In this document: in pieces, positions 8,526-17,328 of the stretch
Numbering within the stretch: position 1 is the first letter of the stretch
Layout of the letters: each line of letters opens with the position of its first letter
Source: Planctomycetota bacterium
GTDB taxonomy: Bacteria; Planctomycetota; UBA11346
DNA length: 64,000 bases
NCBI GenBank assembly: GCA_014193115.1
Contig: BJHQ01000003.1
Location: forward strand, 314,768 to 378,767
Direction of reading: 5' to 3'
The notes under the pieces: model-generated
What the model saw: the letters and a program-made list of their open reading frames with translations, nothing else
Told to the model about the DNA's origin: nothing
The model's database searches: none
Translations under genes and position numbers: made by a program

Positions 8526-9245
8526 ATGTACGCCCTCGTCACCGGAGCCAGCCGCGGCATCGGCGCGGCCATCGCCCGCCGCCTCGCCACCGATGGCTTC
8601 GATGTGGTCCTCAATTACCGCACCAACCTGGCGGCGGCGGAATCCGTCGCCGCTGCGGTGATCGCTGCCGGTCGGCAGGCCGAGCTGCTGCCCTGCGACG
8701 TCGCTGACCGTGCCACCACCATGGCGGCGATGACCGCGCTGGTGGAGCGTCGCGGGGCGCCTGCTGCGGTGGTGATCAACGCCGGCATCACCCGGGATGG
8801 CATCCTGGCGTTTCTGCCTGCCGACGATTGGGACGCGGTGCTCGCCACCAGCCTGGGCGGTTTCTACCACGTCGTGAAACCGCTGATCGGGGCCATGCTC
8901 AAGGCCCGGGCCGGGCGGGTCGTGACCATCGCCTCGGTCAGCGGCCAGATGGGCAATGCCGGCCAGGTGAATTACAGCGCGGCGAAGGGGGCGGTGATCG
9001 CCGCCACCAAGGCCCTGGCCCGGGAGGTCGCCAAGCGTGGTCTGACCGCCAACGTCGTCGCTCCCGGCCTGATCGAGACCGACATGACCAAGGACCTGCC
9101 CGTGGCCGAGATGGTCAAAGCGGTGCCGATGCAGCGCCTGGGCACCGCCAACGAGGTCGCCTCCGCCGTCGGGTTCCTGTGTTCTCCCGGAGCCAGCTAC
9201 ATCACCGGCCAGGTGCTCGGCGTGAACGGTGGCCTGTACACCTGA
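8526..9245 (+). CDS. fabG: 3-oxoacyl-ACP reductase-like short-chain dehydrogenase
   Basis: 239 aa. A classical SDR: the cofactor loop TGASRGIG is at residues 6-13, NAG follows in VVINAGITRDG, and the catalytic Ser-Tyr-Lys lie in SVSGQMGNAGQVNYSAAKG. The C-terminus ITGQVLGVNGGLY is typical of FabG, which reduces 3-oxoacyl-ACP with NADPH in fatty-acid synthesis. An in-frame ATG at 8454 overlaps the upstream stop, but FabG proteins normally begin only a few residues before the glycine loop, so 8526 is preferred. No acyl carrier protein or ketosynthase gene is nearby, so it may serve either primary metabolism or the lipid-modifying genes downstream. Confidence 0.88.
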   Translation: MYALVTGASRGIGAAIARRLATDGFDVVLNYRTNLAAAESVAAAVIAAGRQAELLPCDVADRATTMAAMTALVERRGAPAAVVINAGITRDGILAFLPADDWDAVLATSLGGFYHVVKPLIGAMLKARAGRVVTIASVSGQMGNAGQVNYSAAKGAVIAATKALAREVAKRGLTANVVAPGLIETDMTKDLPVAEMVKAVPMQRLGTANEVASAVGFLCSPGASYITGQVLGVNGGLYT

Positions 9246-9468
9246 GCCGGCCCGGTGCGGGCTCGCGCAGGATGACCTGGCAGGGATCCATCCAAGCCAG
9301 CGGCCACGGTCTGACCTGACTGCCAATGGAACCGGCAGCATGCCGGCGATGACGGCATCGCCGCTCCGAAACGCGGAACGCGCGCCTGCTGGTTGCGCAA
9401 GTCCCTCCCGGCCTGGCTCTCGTCACCTGCGATTGCAGCACGCTGGCCCAAACCACCATCCTCTGGCC

Positions 9469-10977
9469 ATGCCTGATCCCGCCACGCTGTCCGCCCGCAC
9501 CGCCGCCATCGTCGCCTGGGTCGGTGGACAGAGCGCCGCAGCCGTGGACGCGGCCCTGGCCGATCGGCGCCATCCGTTCTTTGCCGTGGCCGAGGATCTC
9601 GCCGACGCGGCTGATTCCACCGAGGACAGCGTCCGTTCCGGTGGTTTGCATGCGCTGTTCAGCGGTCTGGTGGAGCCGCTGAACGATGGCTTCACGCCCG
9701 CCGGACGAGCTGCCTATGCCCGCTTATTCACGGCGGTGGTGTGGCGGGCGGCCCAGCGCCAACCGGCGCTGCACGCGGCGCTGCTCGCTGAGCGGCTGAC
9801 TGATGAGTCCCTGCTGTTCGCCCGTTATACCCACGTCCGCAGTGCCGGCGGACCGCTGCCGGAGGCGCCGCGGCGCATCGCGGTGCTGTCCCGGGTCACC
9901 ATCGGCGCCGACATCCTGCTCACCTCGGTGGCCCTCCAGGCGGTCGCCACGCGCTGGCCCCAGGCAGAGATTTCCCTGATCGGCGACGGCAAGTTGTCTG
10001 GCCTGTTCGGCGGCGGCGGCAATTCCGCTGCCGGCGCAGCCGCTGTCGGCACCACCGCTGGCGGCACAGCCGACGGCGCGTTCCCCGCCGTGCAGGTCGT
10101 GCCGCTGGCGTATCGGCGGCGCGGCGGCCTGGGCGAACGCCTTTCAGCGTGGCTGGCGCTGCGCGAGGCCCTGGCGAAGAACCCGCCGGATCTCCTGGTC
10201 AATCCCGATTCGCGCCTCGATCAGCTCGGCATCCTGCCCAGCGCACCGGCGGCGCAGACCCTGCTCTGGGAGAACCTGCTGCCCGGGCCGGCGGAGAGCC
10301 TGGCCGATCGCTGCGCCAAGGATTTCGCAGCGCGGTTGCAGTTGCCAACGATTGCCAGCCTGCGCCCGCGCCTGGCCCTTGACCAGGCGACCAGGACGGT
10401 GGCCACACGCTGGCGCGGTCTGCTCGGCGGAGGGCTGCTCGCAGGTGGACCATGGCTGGCGGTCAAACTCGACCACGGCGGAAACCCGGCCAAGGCGCTG
10501 CCCCGCGAGCGCGAGATCGACCTGCTCCGCGCCGCGCGGTCAGCGGGCTGGCGGATTCTGATCGATCGCGGTTTCGGCCCCGACGAACTCGCCGGCAGCG
10601 ACCGGCTGCTCCACGAACTCGGCTGGACGGTGCTCGATGTCGACGACAGCGGCGATCCGGCCAAAGGCGCGGCGATCCACGGACTGACCAGCGTCGGCGA
10701 GGCCCCGGTGGTGCGCTTCCACGGTTCGATCGCTGGTTGGGCCGCGGCCCTCACCGCCTGCCGACGGGCGTTCAGTTACGATTCCGTCGGCCACCACCTG
10801 GCGGCGGCGCTGGGCGTGCCGGTGGTAGTGGCCTTCACCGGCCACAGCGATCCCGCATTCCCCATCGCCTGGCAGCCGCGCGGCAACGGCGCGGTCGAAC
10901 TGGTGGTCATCCCCACCGCCGAAAAGCACCGCGAGGCCCACACCGCCCAGGTCATCGCCGCCATCGGGCCGGCCTGA
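9469..10977 (+). CDS. Glycosyltransferase family 9 (heptosyltransferase-like)
   Basis: 502 aa from the ATG at 9469; the frame is open further upstream but without conserved sequence. It resembles ADP-heptose:LPS heptosyltransferases. An N-terminal nucleotide-sugar-type segment (IAVLSRVTIGADILLTSVALQ) is followed by a Rossmann-like half, and the C-terminal half has SYDSVGHHLAAALGVPVVVAFTG, corresponding to the donor-binding D-x-G-x-x-H motif of GT-B enzymes. An additional alpha-helical N-terminal region (about 115 residues) and a Gly/Ala-rich insert near residues 180-200 make it longer than the usual 350 aa. The acceptor is unknown. Confidence 0.65.
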   Translation: MPDPATLSARTAAIVAWVGGQSAAAVDAALADRRHPFFAVAEDLADAADSTEDSVRSGGLHALFSGLVEPLNDGFTPAGRAAYARLFTAVVWRAAQRQPALHAALLAERLTDESLLFARYTHVRSAGGPLPEAPRRIAVLSRVTIGADILLTSVALQAVATRWPQAEISLIGDGKLSGLFGGGGNSAAGAAAVGTTAGGTADGAFPAVQVVPLAYRRRGGLGERLSAWLALREALAKNPPDLLVNPDSRLDQLGILPSAPAAQTLLWENLLPGPAESLADRCAKDFAARLQLPTIASLRPRLALDQATRTVATRWRGLLGGGLLAGGPWLAVKLDHGGNPAKALPREREIDLLRAARSAGWRILIDRGFGPDELAGSDRLLHELGWTVLDVDDSGDPAKGAAIHGLTSVGEAPVVRFHGSIAGWAAALTACRRAFSYDSVGHHLAAALGVPVVVAFTGHSDPAFPIAWQPRGNGAVELVVIPTAEKHREAHTAQVIAAIGPA

Positions 10978-11280
10978 GCCCGGCGCTCAGCACTCACGCA
11001 ACAACCAGCACTCAAGCAACAACCAGGCGCACGGTTCGGAGCGGCGATACCTGCATCGCAGAGGCGAATAGGCTGCCAGCATCGGTCCGGTGGGGCCAGG
11101 TGCGCTTCCCGGGCGATCAGCTGGAATTTTCCATCATCGGCAGGACCTGCGCCGGCAGGACCATGGATGGAACGATTCACCGTGCGGACCGGCTCCCTGG
11201 TGCCGCGGGAGTTCCGGGTCGCGTGGGATCACGGCCGAGCTGCCGGCTTGACTTAGATAACGTAAGATAACAATTCCGCC
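10978..11280. other. Intergenic region upstream of the radical SAM operon
   Basis: These 303 bases have no convincing gene. Near the start is an 18-bp direct repeat (CAGCACTCACGCAACAAC and a one-base variant, 10988 and 11006). The middle is GC-rich without features I can name. The last 35 bases are conspicuously AT-richer than their surroundings and carry the direct repeat described in the next entry. I looked for a cobalamin riboswitch because the operon begins with two B12-type enzymes, but saw no convincing B12 box. Confidence 0.5.
11248..11271 (+). promoter_or_regulatory. Candidate promoter/operator with AGATAAC direct repeat
   Basis: A TTGACT hexamer (11248-11253) is followed by two copies of AGATAAC (11255-11261 and 11265-11271) spaced ten bases apart, one turn of the helix. 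The stretch is AT-rich and ends ten bases before the first start codon of the ten-gene operon. It could be an activator or repressor site with the promoter embedded. The -35/-10 spacing is not canonical, so this is tentative. Confidence 0.35.
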
Positions 11281-12690
11281 GTGGATCAGTTCCCCATGAC
11301 GTCGCGGGTGGCTCCGAGCGATCCGGCCGCCGTCCGCGACCGGCCACTACGCATCGCCCTGCTCAGTCCCAAGGGTCCGCTGTACCGGCATCGCGGTGGG
11401 ATCTTCGGCAAGGGACTGCGCTACATGCCGCTGACCCTGCCGACCCTGGCGGCGCTGGTACCCACCGATCTGCCTCATGAACTGGCTTGTTACGACGAAG
11501 GCATCGCTGACCTGCCGATCGACTCATTGCAGGCCGACCTGGTCGGCATCACCGTCATCACCGGCACTGCGCCACGCGCCTATGCCATCGCTGCGCAGTT
11601 GCGTCGGCGCGGTATCGCCGTGGTCATCGGAGGCCCGCATCCGACCCTGATTCCGGAAGATGCGCAGCCCCACGCCGATGCGGTGGTGGTCGGTTATGCC
11701 GAAGACGAGTGGCCGCGCCTGCTGCGCGATTTCGCCGCCGGCCGCATGCGCAGCCGCTACACGGCGGCACCCGACGTGGTCATCGGCGGCCGGCCGCTGC
11801 CCGACCGTTCGGTGCTGCCGCGCTGGAAGTATCTCACGGCCGATGTCTTCGAAGCGACCCGGGGCTGCCATCATGCCTGCTCGTTCTGCGTCGTGCCTGC
11901 CGCCTGGCCGGGCCGCCAGAAGCAGAAGCCGCCGGCCGAGATCGTCGCCGACATCCAGCGCCGGCGTGCTCGCCGCGCGCTGTTCGTCGATCTCAACTTG
12001 ATCGCCGACCGCGCCTATGCGTTGTCGCTGTTCGCCGCGCTGAAGCCGCTGCGCATCGCCTGGTTCGGATTGTCGACGACGCTGCTTGGCGACGATGAGG
12101 AACTGCTCGATGCCTGCGCCGGCAGCGGCTGCCGTGGCTTGCTGATGGGCCTCGAATCCATCGACCAGGCGGCCCTGGCCGGGGTGCGCAAAGGCTTCAA
12201 CGATCCCGAGCGCTATGCCGATCTGGTGGCCAAGCTGCACGCACGGCACATCGCCCTGCAAGGCTGCTTCGTCTTCGGCAACGACCACGACCGGCCCGAC
12301 ATCTTCCTGCGCACCGCCCGCTTCGCGGTCGAGGCCGGCATCGACCTGCCGCGTTTTGCGATCATCACACCCTTCCCGGGTACGTCGTTGTACCGGCGAC
12401 TGGACGCCGAGGGCCGCATCCTGACCCGGGACTGGGAGCGTTACGACGGCCAGCACGCCGTCTTCAGGCCCCACGGCATGAGCGTCGACGAGCTGCAACG
12501 TGGCACCGAAGCGGCCTGGCGGCATGCCTATTCCTGGCGGTCGATGGCATCCCGCTTGCGCCGGACAGCCGCGCCGTGGCCGGTGGCCATCGTCACCAAT
12601 CTGGGCTACCGCTTCTACGCACGCCGCCTGCACCGCTTTTACACCTGCGATGCGATGACCTTCGACGGGCCAGCGCTGGCCTCGGCCTGA
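11281..12690 (+). CDS. B12-binding-domain radical SAM protein
   Basis: 469 aa from the GTG at 11281 (an ATG at 11296 is an alternative). Residues 20-150 form a cobalamin-binding-like Rossmann domain (LVGITVITGTAPRAYAIA, then VVIGGPHPTLIPEDA). The radical SAM core carries the [4Fe-4S] cysteines C196, C200 and C203 in CHHACSFC. The C-terminal part has the TPFPGTSLYRRL segment typical of this subfamily. Members perform radical methylations or ring rearrangements on unactivated carbons, often in lipid or natural-product pathways. It heads a ten-gene operon, and the next gene starts directly after its stop and encodes a paralogue. Confidence 0.9.
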   Translation: MDQFPMTSRVAPSDPAAVRDRPLRIALLSPKGPLYRHRGGIFGKGLRYMPLTLPTLAALVPTDLPHELACYDEGIADLPIDSLQADLVGITVITGTAPRAYAIAAQLRRRGIAVVIGGPHPTLIPEDAQPHADAVVVGYAEDEWPRLLRDFAAGRMRSRYTAAPDVVIGGRPLPDRSVLPRWKYLTADVFEATRGCHHACSFCVVPAAWPGRQKQKPPAEIVADIQRRRARRALFVDLNLIADRAYALSLFAALKPLRIAWFGLSTTLLGDDEELLDACAGSGCRGLLMGLESIDQAALAGVRKGFNDPERYADLVAKLHARHIALQGCFVFGNDHDRPDIFLRTARFAVEAGIDLPRFAIITPFPGTSLYRRLDAEGRILTRDWERYDGQHAVFRPHGMSVDELQRGTEAAWRHAYSWRSMASRLRRTAAPWPVAIVTNLGYRFYARRLHRFYTCDAMTFDGPALASA

Positions 12691-14061
12691 ATGCCCGCTC
12701 CGTTCCACGTCACCTTCGTGCATCCCTGTGTCGGCCGGCGGGCTGGCGACCGCACGTACATCCGCACCTGGTCGATGGAGCCATTACCGGTGGCGACCTT
12801 GGCGGCGCTGCTGCCCGCCGCGGTCGGTCGGCGGTTCTTCGACGATCGCATCGAGGTCATCGACATCGACGCGCCCACTGATCTGGTGGCGATCAGCGTC
12901 GAGACCTATACGGCACGCCGCGCCTACCAGATCGCCAGCGACTATCGCCGGCGCGGCGTGCCGGTGGTGATGGGCGGCTTCCACGCGACCCTGCGCCCGG
13001 ACGAAGTCGGCCGGTTCGCCGACTCGGTGGTGGTGGGCGAGGCCGAGGCGCTCTTCCCGCAGGTCGTCGACGACTGGCGGCACGGTTGTGGCCAACGCCT
13101 GTACAAGGCGGCCAAGCGGCCCACCGCTCTGCGCGTCGTCCCCGACCGCAGCATCCTGCGCGGCAAGCCGTATTTACCGATCACCCTGGTCGAGACCGCG
13201 CGCGGCTGCCGGTTCCGCTGCGATTTCTGCGCGATCACCGCGGCTTTCGCTGCCAGCCAGATCCGCCGGGATCCGGGGGAGGTGGTCGCAGAGCTGCGCC
13301 GCCTGCGCCGTCCCGGCCGCATGGTGTTCTTCATCGACGACAACATCGTTTCGGATCTCGACGGGGCGAAGGCGTTGTTCCGCGCCTTGGCCGGACAGGG
13401 GATCCGCTGGGTCGGGCAGGCAAGTATGACCGTGGCGGCCGATGACGAGGCACTGGCGCTGATGCGGGCTAGCGGCTGCCAGGGCATCCTGATCGGAATC
13501 GAGAGCCTCGATGAGGGCCAGCTGCGCGGCATGAACAAGGGCTTCAACCTGCTCAACGGCGGGCCGCTTGCCGCGATCCGGCGCCTGCATCAGCACAGCA
13601 TCCGTGTCTACGGCACCTTCCTCGCCGGCTATGACGGTGACAGCCCGGCAACCATCGAACGCGCCGTGGCCTTCGCCGAAGAGCAGGGCCTGTTCATCGC
13701 AGCCTTCAACCATCTGACGCCATTCCCCGGCACGCCGCTCTACGACCGCCTTGAACGAGCCGGCCGGCTGCGCTTCCCGGCCTGGTGGCTCGATCCGCAT
13801 TACCGTTACGGAATGGTGCCGTTCACGCCGGTGGGCTTTTCGCCCGAAGAGCTGGAGCAGCGCTGCATCGCCGCCCGCCGACGGTTCTACCGCTGGGGTT
13901 CGATCCTCAGCCGCGCCCGCCATCGCATCCATTGGCGGGATCCGTGGATGCTGGCGAACTTCCTGGCGATCAACGCCATGCACCAGCGCGATGTCGACGG
14001 CCGCAACCACCTGCCGCTTGGCGATGCCGGTTGGCAGGGCGAACTGCTGGAGGTCGGGTGA
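12691..14061 (+). CDS. B12-binding-domain radical SAM protein (second paralogue)
   Basis: 456 aa. It has the same architecture as the preceding protein: a Rossmann-like B12-binding region (LVAISVETYTARRAYQIA, PVVMGGFHATLRPDE), then the radical SAM cluster motif CRFRCDFC with C173, C177 and C180, and TPFPGTPLYDRL near the C-terminus. Its ATG follows the previous stop without a gap. The two proteins are diverged enough to act on different substrates or successive steps. Like hopanoid and bacteriochlorophyll B12 radical enzymes, it may modify a lipid; the actual reaction cannot be read from the sequence. Confidence 0.9.
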   Translation: MPAPFHVTFVHPCVGRRAGDRTYIRTWSMEPLPVATLAALLPAAVGRRFFDDRIEVIDIDAPTDLVAISVETYTARRAYQIASDYRRRGVPVVMGGFHATLRPDEVGRFADSVVVGEAEALFPQVVDDWRHGCGQRLYKAAKRPTALRVVPDRSILRGKPYLPITLVETARGCRFRCDFCAITAAFAASQIRRDPGEVVAELRRLRRPGRMVFFIDDNIVSDLDGAKALFRALAGQGIRWVGQASMTVAADDEALALMRASGCQGILIGIESLDEGQLRGMNKGFNLLNGGPLAAIRRLHQHSIRVYGTFLAGYDGDSPATIERAVAFAEEQGLFIAAFNHLTPFPGTPLYDRLERAGRLRFPAWWLDPHYRYGMVPFTPVGFSPEELEQRCIAARRRFYRWGSILSRARHRIHWRDPWMLANFLAINAMHQRDVDGRNHLPLGDAGWQGELLEVG

Positions 14062-15059
14062 TCCGCGTTGCCACCGACGAGGACGCCGACGCCATCGCTG
14101 ACCTGCTGGCGGAGCCTATGCCGGGATCGATCCGCCTGGCGCTGCGCGAATCGCCGACCGCCTGCCGCCCCTGTGATGAGCCCGACCGGCGCCACCACGC
14201 CATCGTCGACGTGCAGGATGGCCGCATCACCGGGCACGGCGCCCGCACGGTTCGCCGCGTGCATCTCGGCGAAGGAGTTCGCCCGGCTGGGTATCTGCAC
14301 GGTCTGCGCCGCGATCCACGGCGGACCGGCGCGGGCCGGGGCATCGCCACCGCATTGACCGCCCTGACCGCCGCCCGTCGCCCCCACGAGCATCCCGTGG
14401 ATCTCACGGCGATTCTCAGGGCGAATCATCATGCCCGCCGAGTCCTGACCCGCCTGCCGGGGGCACCGCGCTATCGGCATGTGACGGGGTTCCGCACGCT
14501 GATCATCGCCCACGCGGTCCTGCCGACTGGCCCGCCGGTGCGGCCGGTCACGGCAGCTGATATTCCGGCGGCGCAGAGCATGGTTGAGGCCGGCGCCGGC
14601 GATTGGGCGGTGGCGGCGACCGTTCAGGCCGGGAACGGCTGGTTGGTGGCGGTCGACGGCGGCGCCGTGACCGGCGTGGTGCGTGCGGTTGATCGCCGGC
14701 AGGAACGGCCGGTGGTGGTCGACAGCTATGCGCCGTGGCTGGGTCTGACGCGGCCGGCGATCAACCTGGCGTCTCGCCTGCTGCGCCGGCCGCTGTTGCC
14801 GCCGCCGGCCGCGGCCCTCGACTGCGTGTGGGCCGCCCATCTAGCGGCCAGCGAACCGTCGGTGGTGCGCGGCCTGCTGGCGGCAGTGGCAGCCAGTTGC
14901 GGGGCAGCCCTGATCGGCTGGGGTCTGGGCGATGCGCATCCGCTGCGTCCGCTTCTCGACCGGCTGCCTGGTTGGCGGATCGACAGCGACCTCTTCCTGG
15001 TAGGCAATAGTGCCGAACCACCGCGCCGCATGATCAGTCCGGAGGCAGCGTGGCTGTGA
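14058..15059 (+). CDS. GNAT-family N-acetyltransferase-like protein
   Basis: 333 aa from a GTG that overlaps the previous stop (GTGA). The first about 155 residues look like a GNAT domain: a beta-rich start (IRVATDEDADAIADLL) and the acyl-CoA pyrophosphate-binding motif RRTGAGRG (88-95) preceded by YLHGLRRDP. The second half appears to be a degenerate second GNAT-like repeat (PVRPVTAADIPAAQSMVE restarts the fold at about 160). It probably transfers an acyl group to an amine or hydroxyl of the operon's product; the substrate is unknown. Confidence 0.7.
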   Translation: MIRVATDEDADAIADLLAEPMPGSIRLALRESPTACRPCDEPDRRHHAIVDVQDGRITGHGARTVRRVHLGEGVRPAGYLHGLRRDPRRTGAGRGIATALTALTAARRPHEHPVDLTAILRANHHARRVLTRLPGAPRYRHVTGFRTLIIAHAVLPTGPPVRPVTAADIPAAQSMVEAGAGDWAVAATVQAGNGWLVAVDGGAVTGVVRAVDRRQERPVVVDSYAPWLGLTRPAINLASRLLRRPLLPPPAAALDCVWAAHLAASEPSVVRGLLAAVAASCGAALIGWGLGDAHPLRPLLDRLPGWRIDSDLFLVGNSAEPPRRMISPEAAWL

Positions 15060-15757
15060 GCACCCGCTGCCTGGCTGTTGCCGCGCTCGATGCGGCGGAC
15101 CGCGACCGACTGCGTGCCCTGCTCGACCGGCATTTCACTGGGGTGGATGCCGCTGGTTTTGCTGAGGATCTCGCGGGCAAGAGTCACATCGTCATCCTCG
15201 ACGTCGACGGCGCGCCGATCGGATTCAGCACCATCGCCTACCACCGGCTGCCTGGCGAGGCCGTGGTGGCCTCGGGCGATACCATCGTCGATCCTGGCGC
15301 ATGGGGCTCCGCTGATCTCGGCTCCGCCTGGGTGCGTTCGGTGTTCGCCATCCACGCGGCGGCCGGCGGCGGGCCGTTGTGGTGGCTGCTCATCGCCTCG
15401 GGTGTACGCACCTGGCGGTATCTGCCGGTTTGCATGCGCCGTTTCGCGCCAGCGCCGCCCGACCGCCTCGACCAAGTTGCTGCAGCCCGCCTACCCGACC
15501 TGGCGCGGGCCCTGCACGGCGACCGCTACGACACTGCCACCGGCATCGTCCGCCTGGCCCGGCCGCAGCGATTGCGGGCCCACCTGGCCGCGCTGCCGGA
15601 TCATCTTGCCGCCGATCCGCTGACGGCATTCTTCCTCGCCCGCAATCCCGGCCATGCCGATGGCGACGAGCTGGCGTCATGCTGCCGGCTCGATCCCGGC
15701 AACCTCACCCGCCTGGGTCTGCGCCTGGCCGGCTTGAACACTGCCCTGGCATGCTGA
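15050..15757 (+). CDS. Unknown protein in the lipid-modification operon
   Basis: 235 aa. GGAGG lies just before the GTG at 15050; a second GTG at 15056 overlaps the upstream stop as GTGA, the pattern seen at other junctions, so the true start may be 15056. The sequence is alanine/arginine-rich with an alpha/beta pattern (SHIVILDVDGAPIGFSTIAY) that could be a GNAT-like strand pair, but no acyl-CoA loop is visible. Conserved-looking segments are WVRSVFAIHAA and WWLLIASGVRTWRYLP. It has no signal peptide. Function unknown; the tight coupling implies it belongs to the same pathway. Confidence 0.6.
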   Translation: MAVSTRCLAVAALDAADRDRLRALLDRHFTGVDAAGFAEDLAGKSHIVILDVDGAPIGFSTIAYHRLPGEAVVASGDTIVDPGAWGSADLGSAWVRSVFAIHAAAGGGPLWWLLIASGVRTWRYLPVCMRRFAPAPPDRLDQVAAARLPDLARALHGDRYDTATGIVRLARPQRLRAHLAALPDHLAADPLTAFFLARNPGHADGDELASCCRLDPGNLTRLGLRLAGLNTALAC

Positions 15758-17328
15758 ACCGGGCCGCCGCCGTGCACGCTGTCTGGGTCGCCAACGCCGT
15801 GCCGAGCGCGTTGCGCCATGCCACGGCTCTGGCCCGGGCCGGGTCCACGCAGCGGACGCTGTTGCATCGGCGCGCCGTGGCCGCCGCCAACAGCGTGTTC
15901 GGCCGCGCCCATGGCCTGGACCGCTGCCGCACCGCCGAAGACGTGCGCACGGCGCTGCCGGCGCGCACCTGGGAAGACCTCTCGCCGTGGCTGGAGCGGG
16001 TCCGCGCTGGTGAGCCGCAGGTGCTGTCGGACGAGTCCGTGCAGCGCCTGGTGCCCACCGGCGGCAGTTCTGGCGGCTGCAAATTGGTGCCGTGGACGCC
16101 TGGCTTGGCAGCGGATTTCCGAGCCATGCTGGCGACCTGGGTCGTCGACCTGGCACGCCGGCATCCGGCCGCCCTGGCCGGCAGCGCCTACTGGTCGGTG
16201 ACGCCGCCCGGCCCGACCGCGCCGCCATCGGCCGCCGTGCCGGTGGGCTTCGCCGATGACACCGACTACGTGGGCGGCCGGCTGGGTCCGCTCATCGCGG
16301 CGGCACTGGCTGCGCCATCGTGCCTGGGCCGCATCGGCGACCTCGAAGCCTTCCGCCATGCCACCCTGCGCTGCCTGCTCGGGCGCGCCGACCTGTCGTT
16401 GATCTCGGTGTGGCATCCGTCGTTCCTCGGCCTGCTGCTCGACGAGCTGCCGCGCCGGCGCGAACGCCTGATCGCGGACATCGCCGACGGCGGCTGCTCG
16501 GCCAACTTGCCGGCGGCGGTGCGAGCTGCGGCGGCGCCCTGGCTGGCCGCCGATCCGGCCCGGGCCCGCGCCCTGGCCGCCGCCGACTGGGGGGAGGTGC
16601 GCGCCCTGTGGCCACGCCTGGCCCTGGTGAGCTGCTGGGGCGATGGCCCGGCGGCGGCGGCCTGCACGGCGCTGACCGCCCGCCTGGCCGGCGTCGCGGT
16701 GCAGGTGAAGGGGCTGCTGGCCACCGAAGCACCGATCAGCGTGCCCTGGGGCGGAACGCCAGTGCTTGCGGCAGGCGGTACCGTGGTCGAATTCGTCGGT
16801 GACGACGGCCTGCCACGCTGGTGCGACGAGGTCGAGACGGGTGCCGATTACGACCTGCTGCTGACCACCGGTGGCGGGTTGTGGCGTTATCGCATCGGTG
16901 ACCGGGTGCGGGTAGTGGGCCGTTGCGGCGCCGCGCCGAGACTCCGCTTCCTGGGCCGCAGCGACGGCGGCTGCGATTTGGTGGGGGAGAAGCTCACCGA
17001 GGCTTTCGTCGCCGATCTGCTCACTGCGCTGGCGCCGGAGGCCGGCACCCTGCTGCTGGCACCGCGTGCCGACCGAGCAGGCTATCTGCTGTTTTGCGAC
17101 CGTCCGATCGACGCCGAGGCGGCCGATCGTGCTTTGGCAGCCAATCCGCAGTACGCCCTGGCCCGTCGCCTGGGCCAGTTGGGGTCGGTGTCGGTGCGCA
17201 TGGTCGGCCCCGACTCGGCCCAACGGATCCTCGCCGTACGCGCCGCGGGCCGGCAGTTCGGCGCGGTCAAGCCGGCCGTGCTTGATCCCGCCGATCACTG
17301 GGAGGCCCTGCTGTGCACGCCCGGCTGA
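15751..17328 (+). CDS. GH3-family acyl-adenylating ligase
   Basis: 525 aa, the normal size for a GH3 protein. The ATP/AMP-binding P-loop-like motif PTGGSSGGCK is at 102-111, and a C-terminal YRIGDRVRVVGR segment matches the hinge region of the adenylating superfamily. Plant GH3 enzymes activate jasmonate or auxin as acyl-AMP and join it to amino acids; bacterial homologues are poorly characterised but are expected to make acyl-amides. The ATG overlaps the preceding stop by seven bases. In this operon it is the best candidate for activating a fatty or other carboxylic acid and coupling it to an amine. Confidence 0.85.
   Translation: MLNRAAAVHAVWVANAVPSALRHATALARAGSTQRTLLHRRAVAAANSVFGRAHGLDRCRTAEDVRTALPARTWEDLSPWLERVRAGEPQVLSDESVQRLVPTGGSSGGCKLVPWTPGLAADFRAMLATWVVDLARRHPAALAGSAYWSVTPPGPTAPPSAAVPVGFADDTDYVGGRLGPLIAAALAAPSCLGRIGDLEAFRHATLRCLLGRADLSLISVWHPSFLGLLLDELPRRRERLIADIADGGCSANLPAAVRAAAAPWLAADPARARALAAADWGEVRALWPRLALVSCWGDGPAAAACTALTARLAGVAVQVKGLLATEAPISVPWGGTPVLAAGGTVVEFVGDDGLPRWCDEVETGADYDLLLTTGGGLWRYRIGDRVRVVGRCGAAPRLRFLGRSDGGCDLVGEKLTEAFVADLLTALAPEAGTLLLAPRADRAGYLLFCDRPIDAEAADRALAANPQYALARRLGQLGSVSVRMVGPDSAQRILAVRAAGRQFGAVKPAVLDPADHWEALLCTPG

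Noticed and set aside
10978..11280. Cobalamin riboswitch upstream of the B12-type radical SAM genes
   Set aside because: No convincing B12-box sequence or matching stem arrangement could be found in the 303-bp leader.
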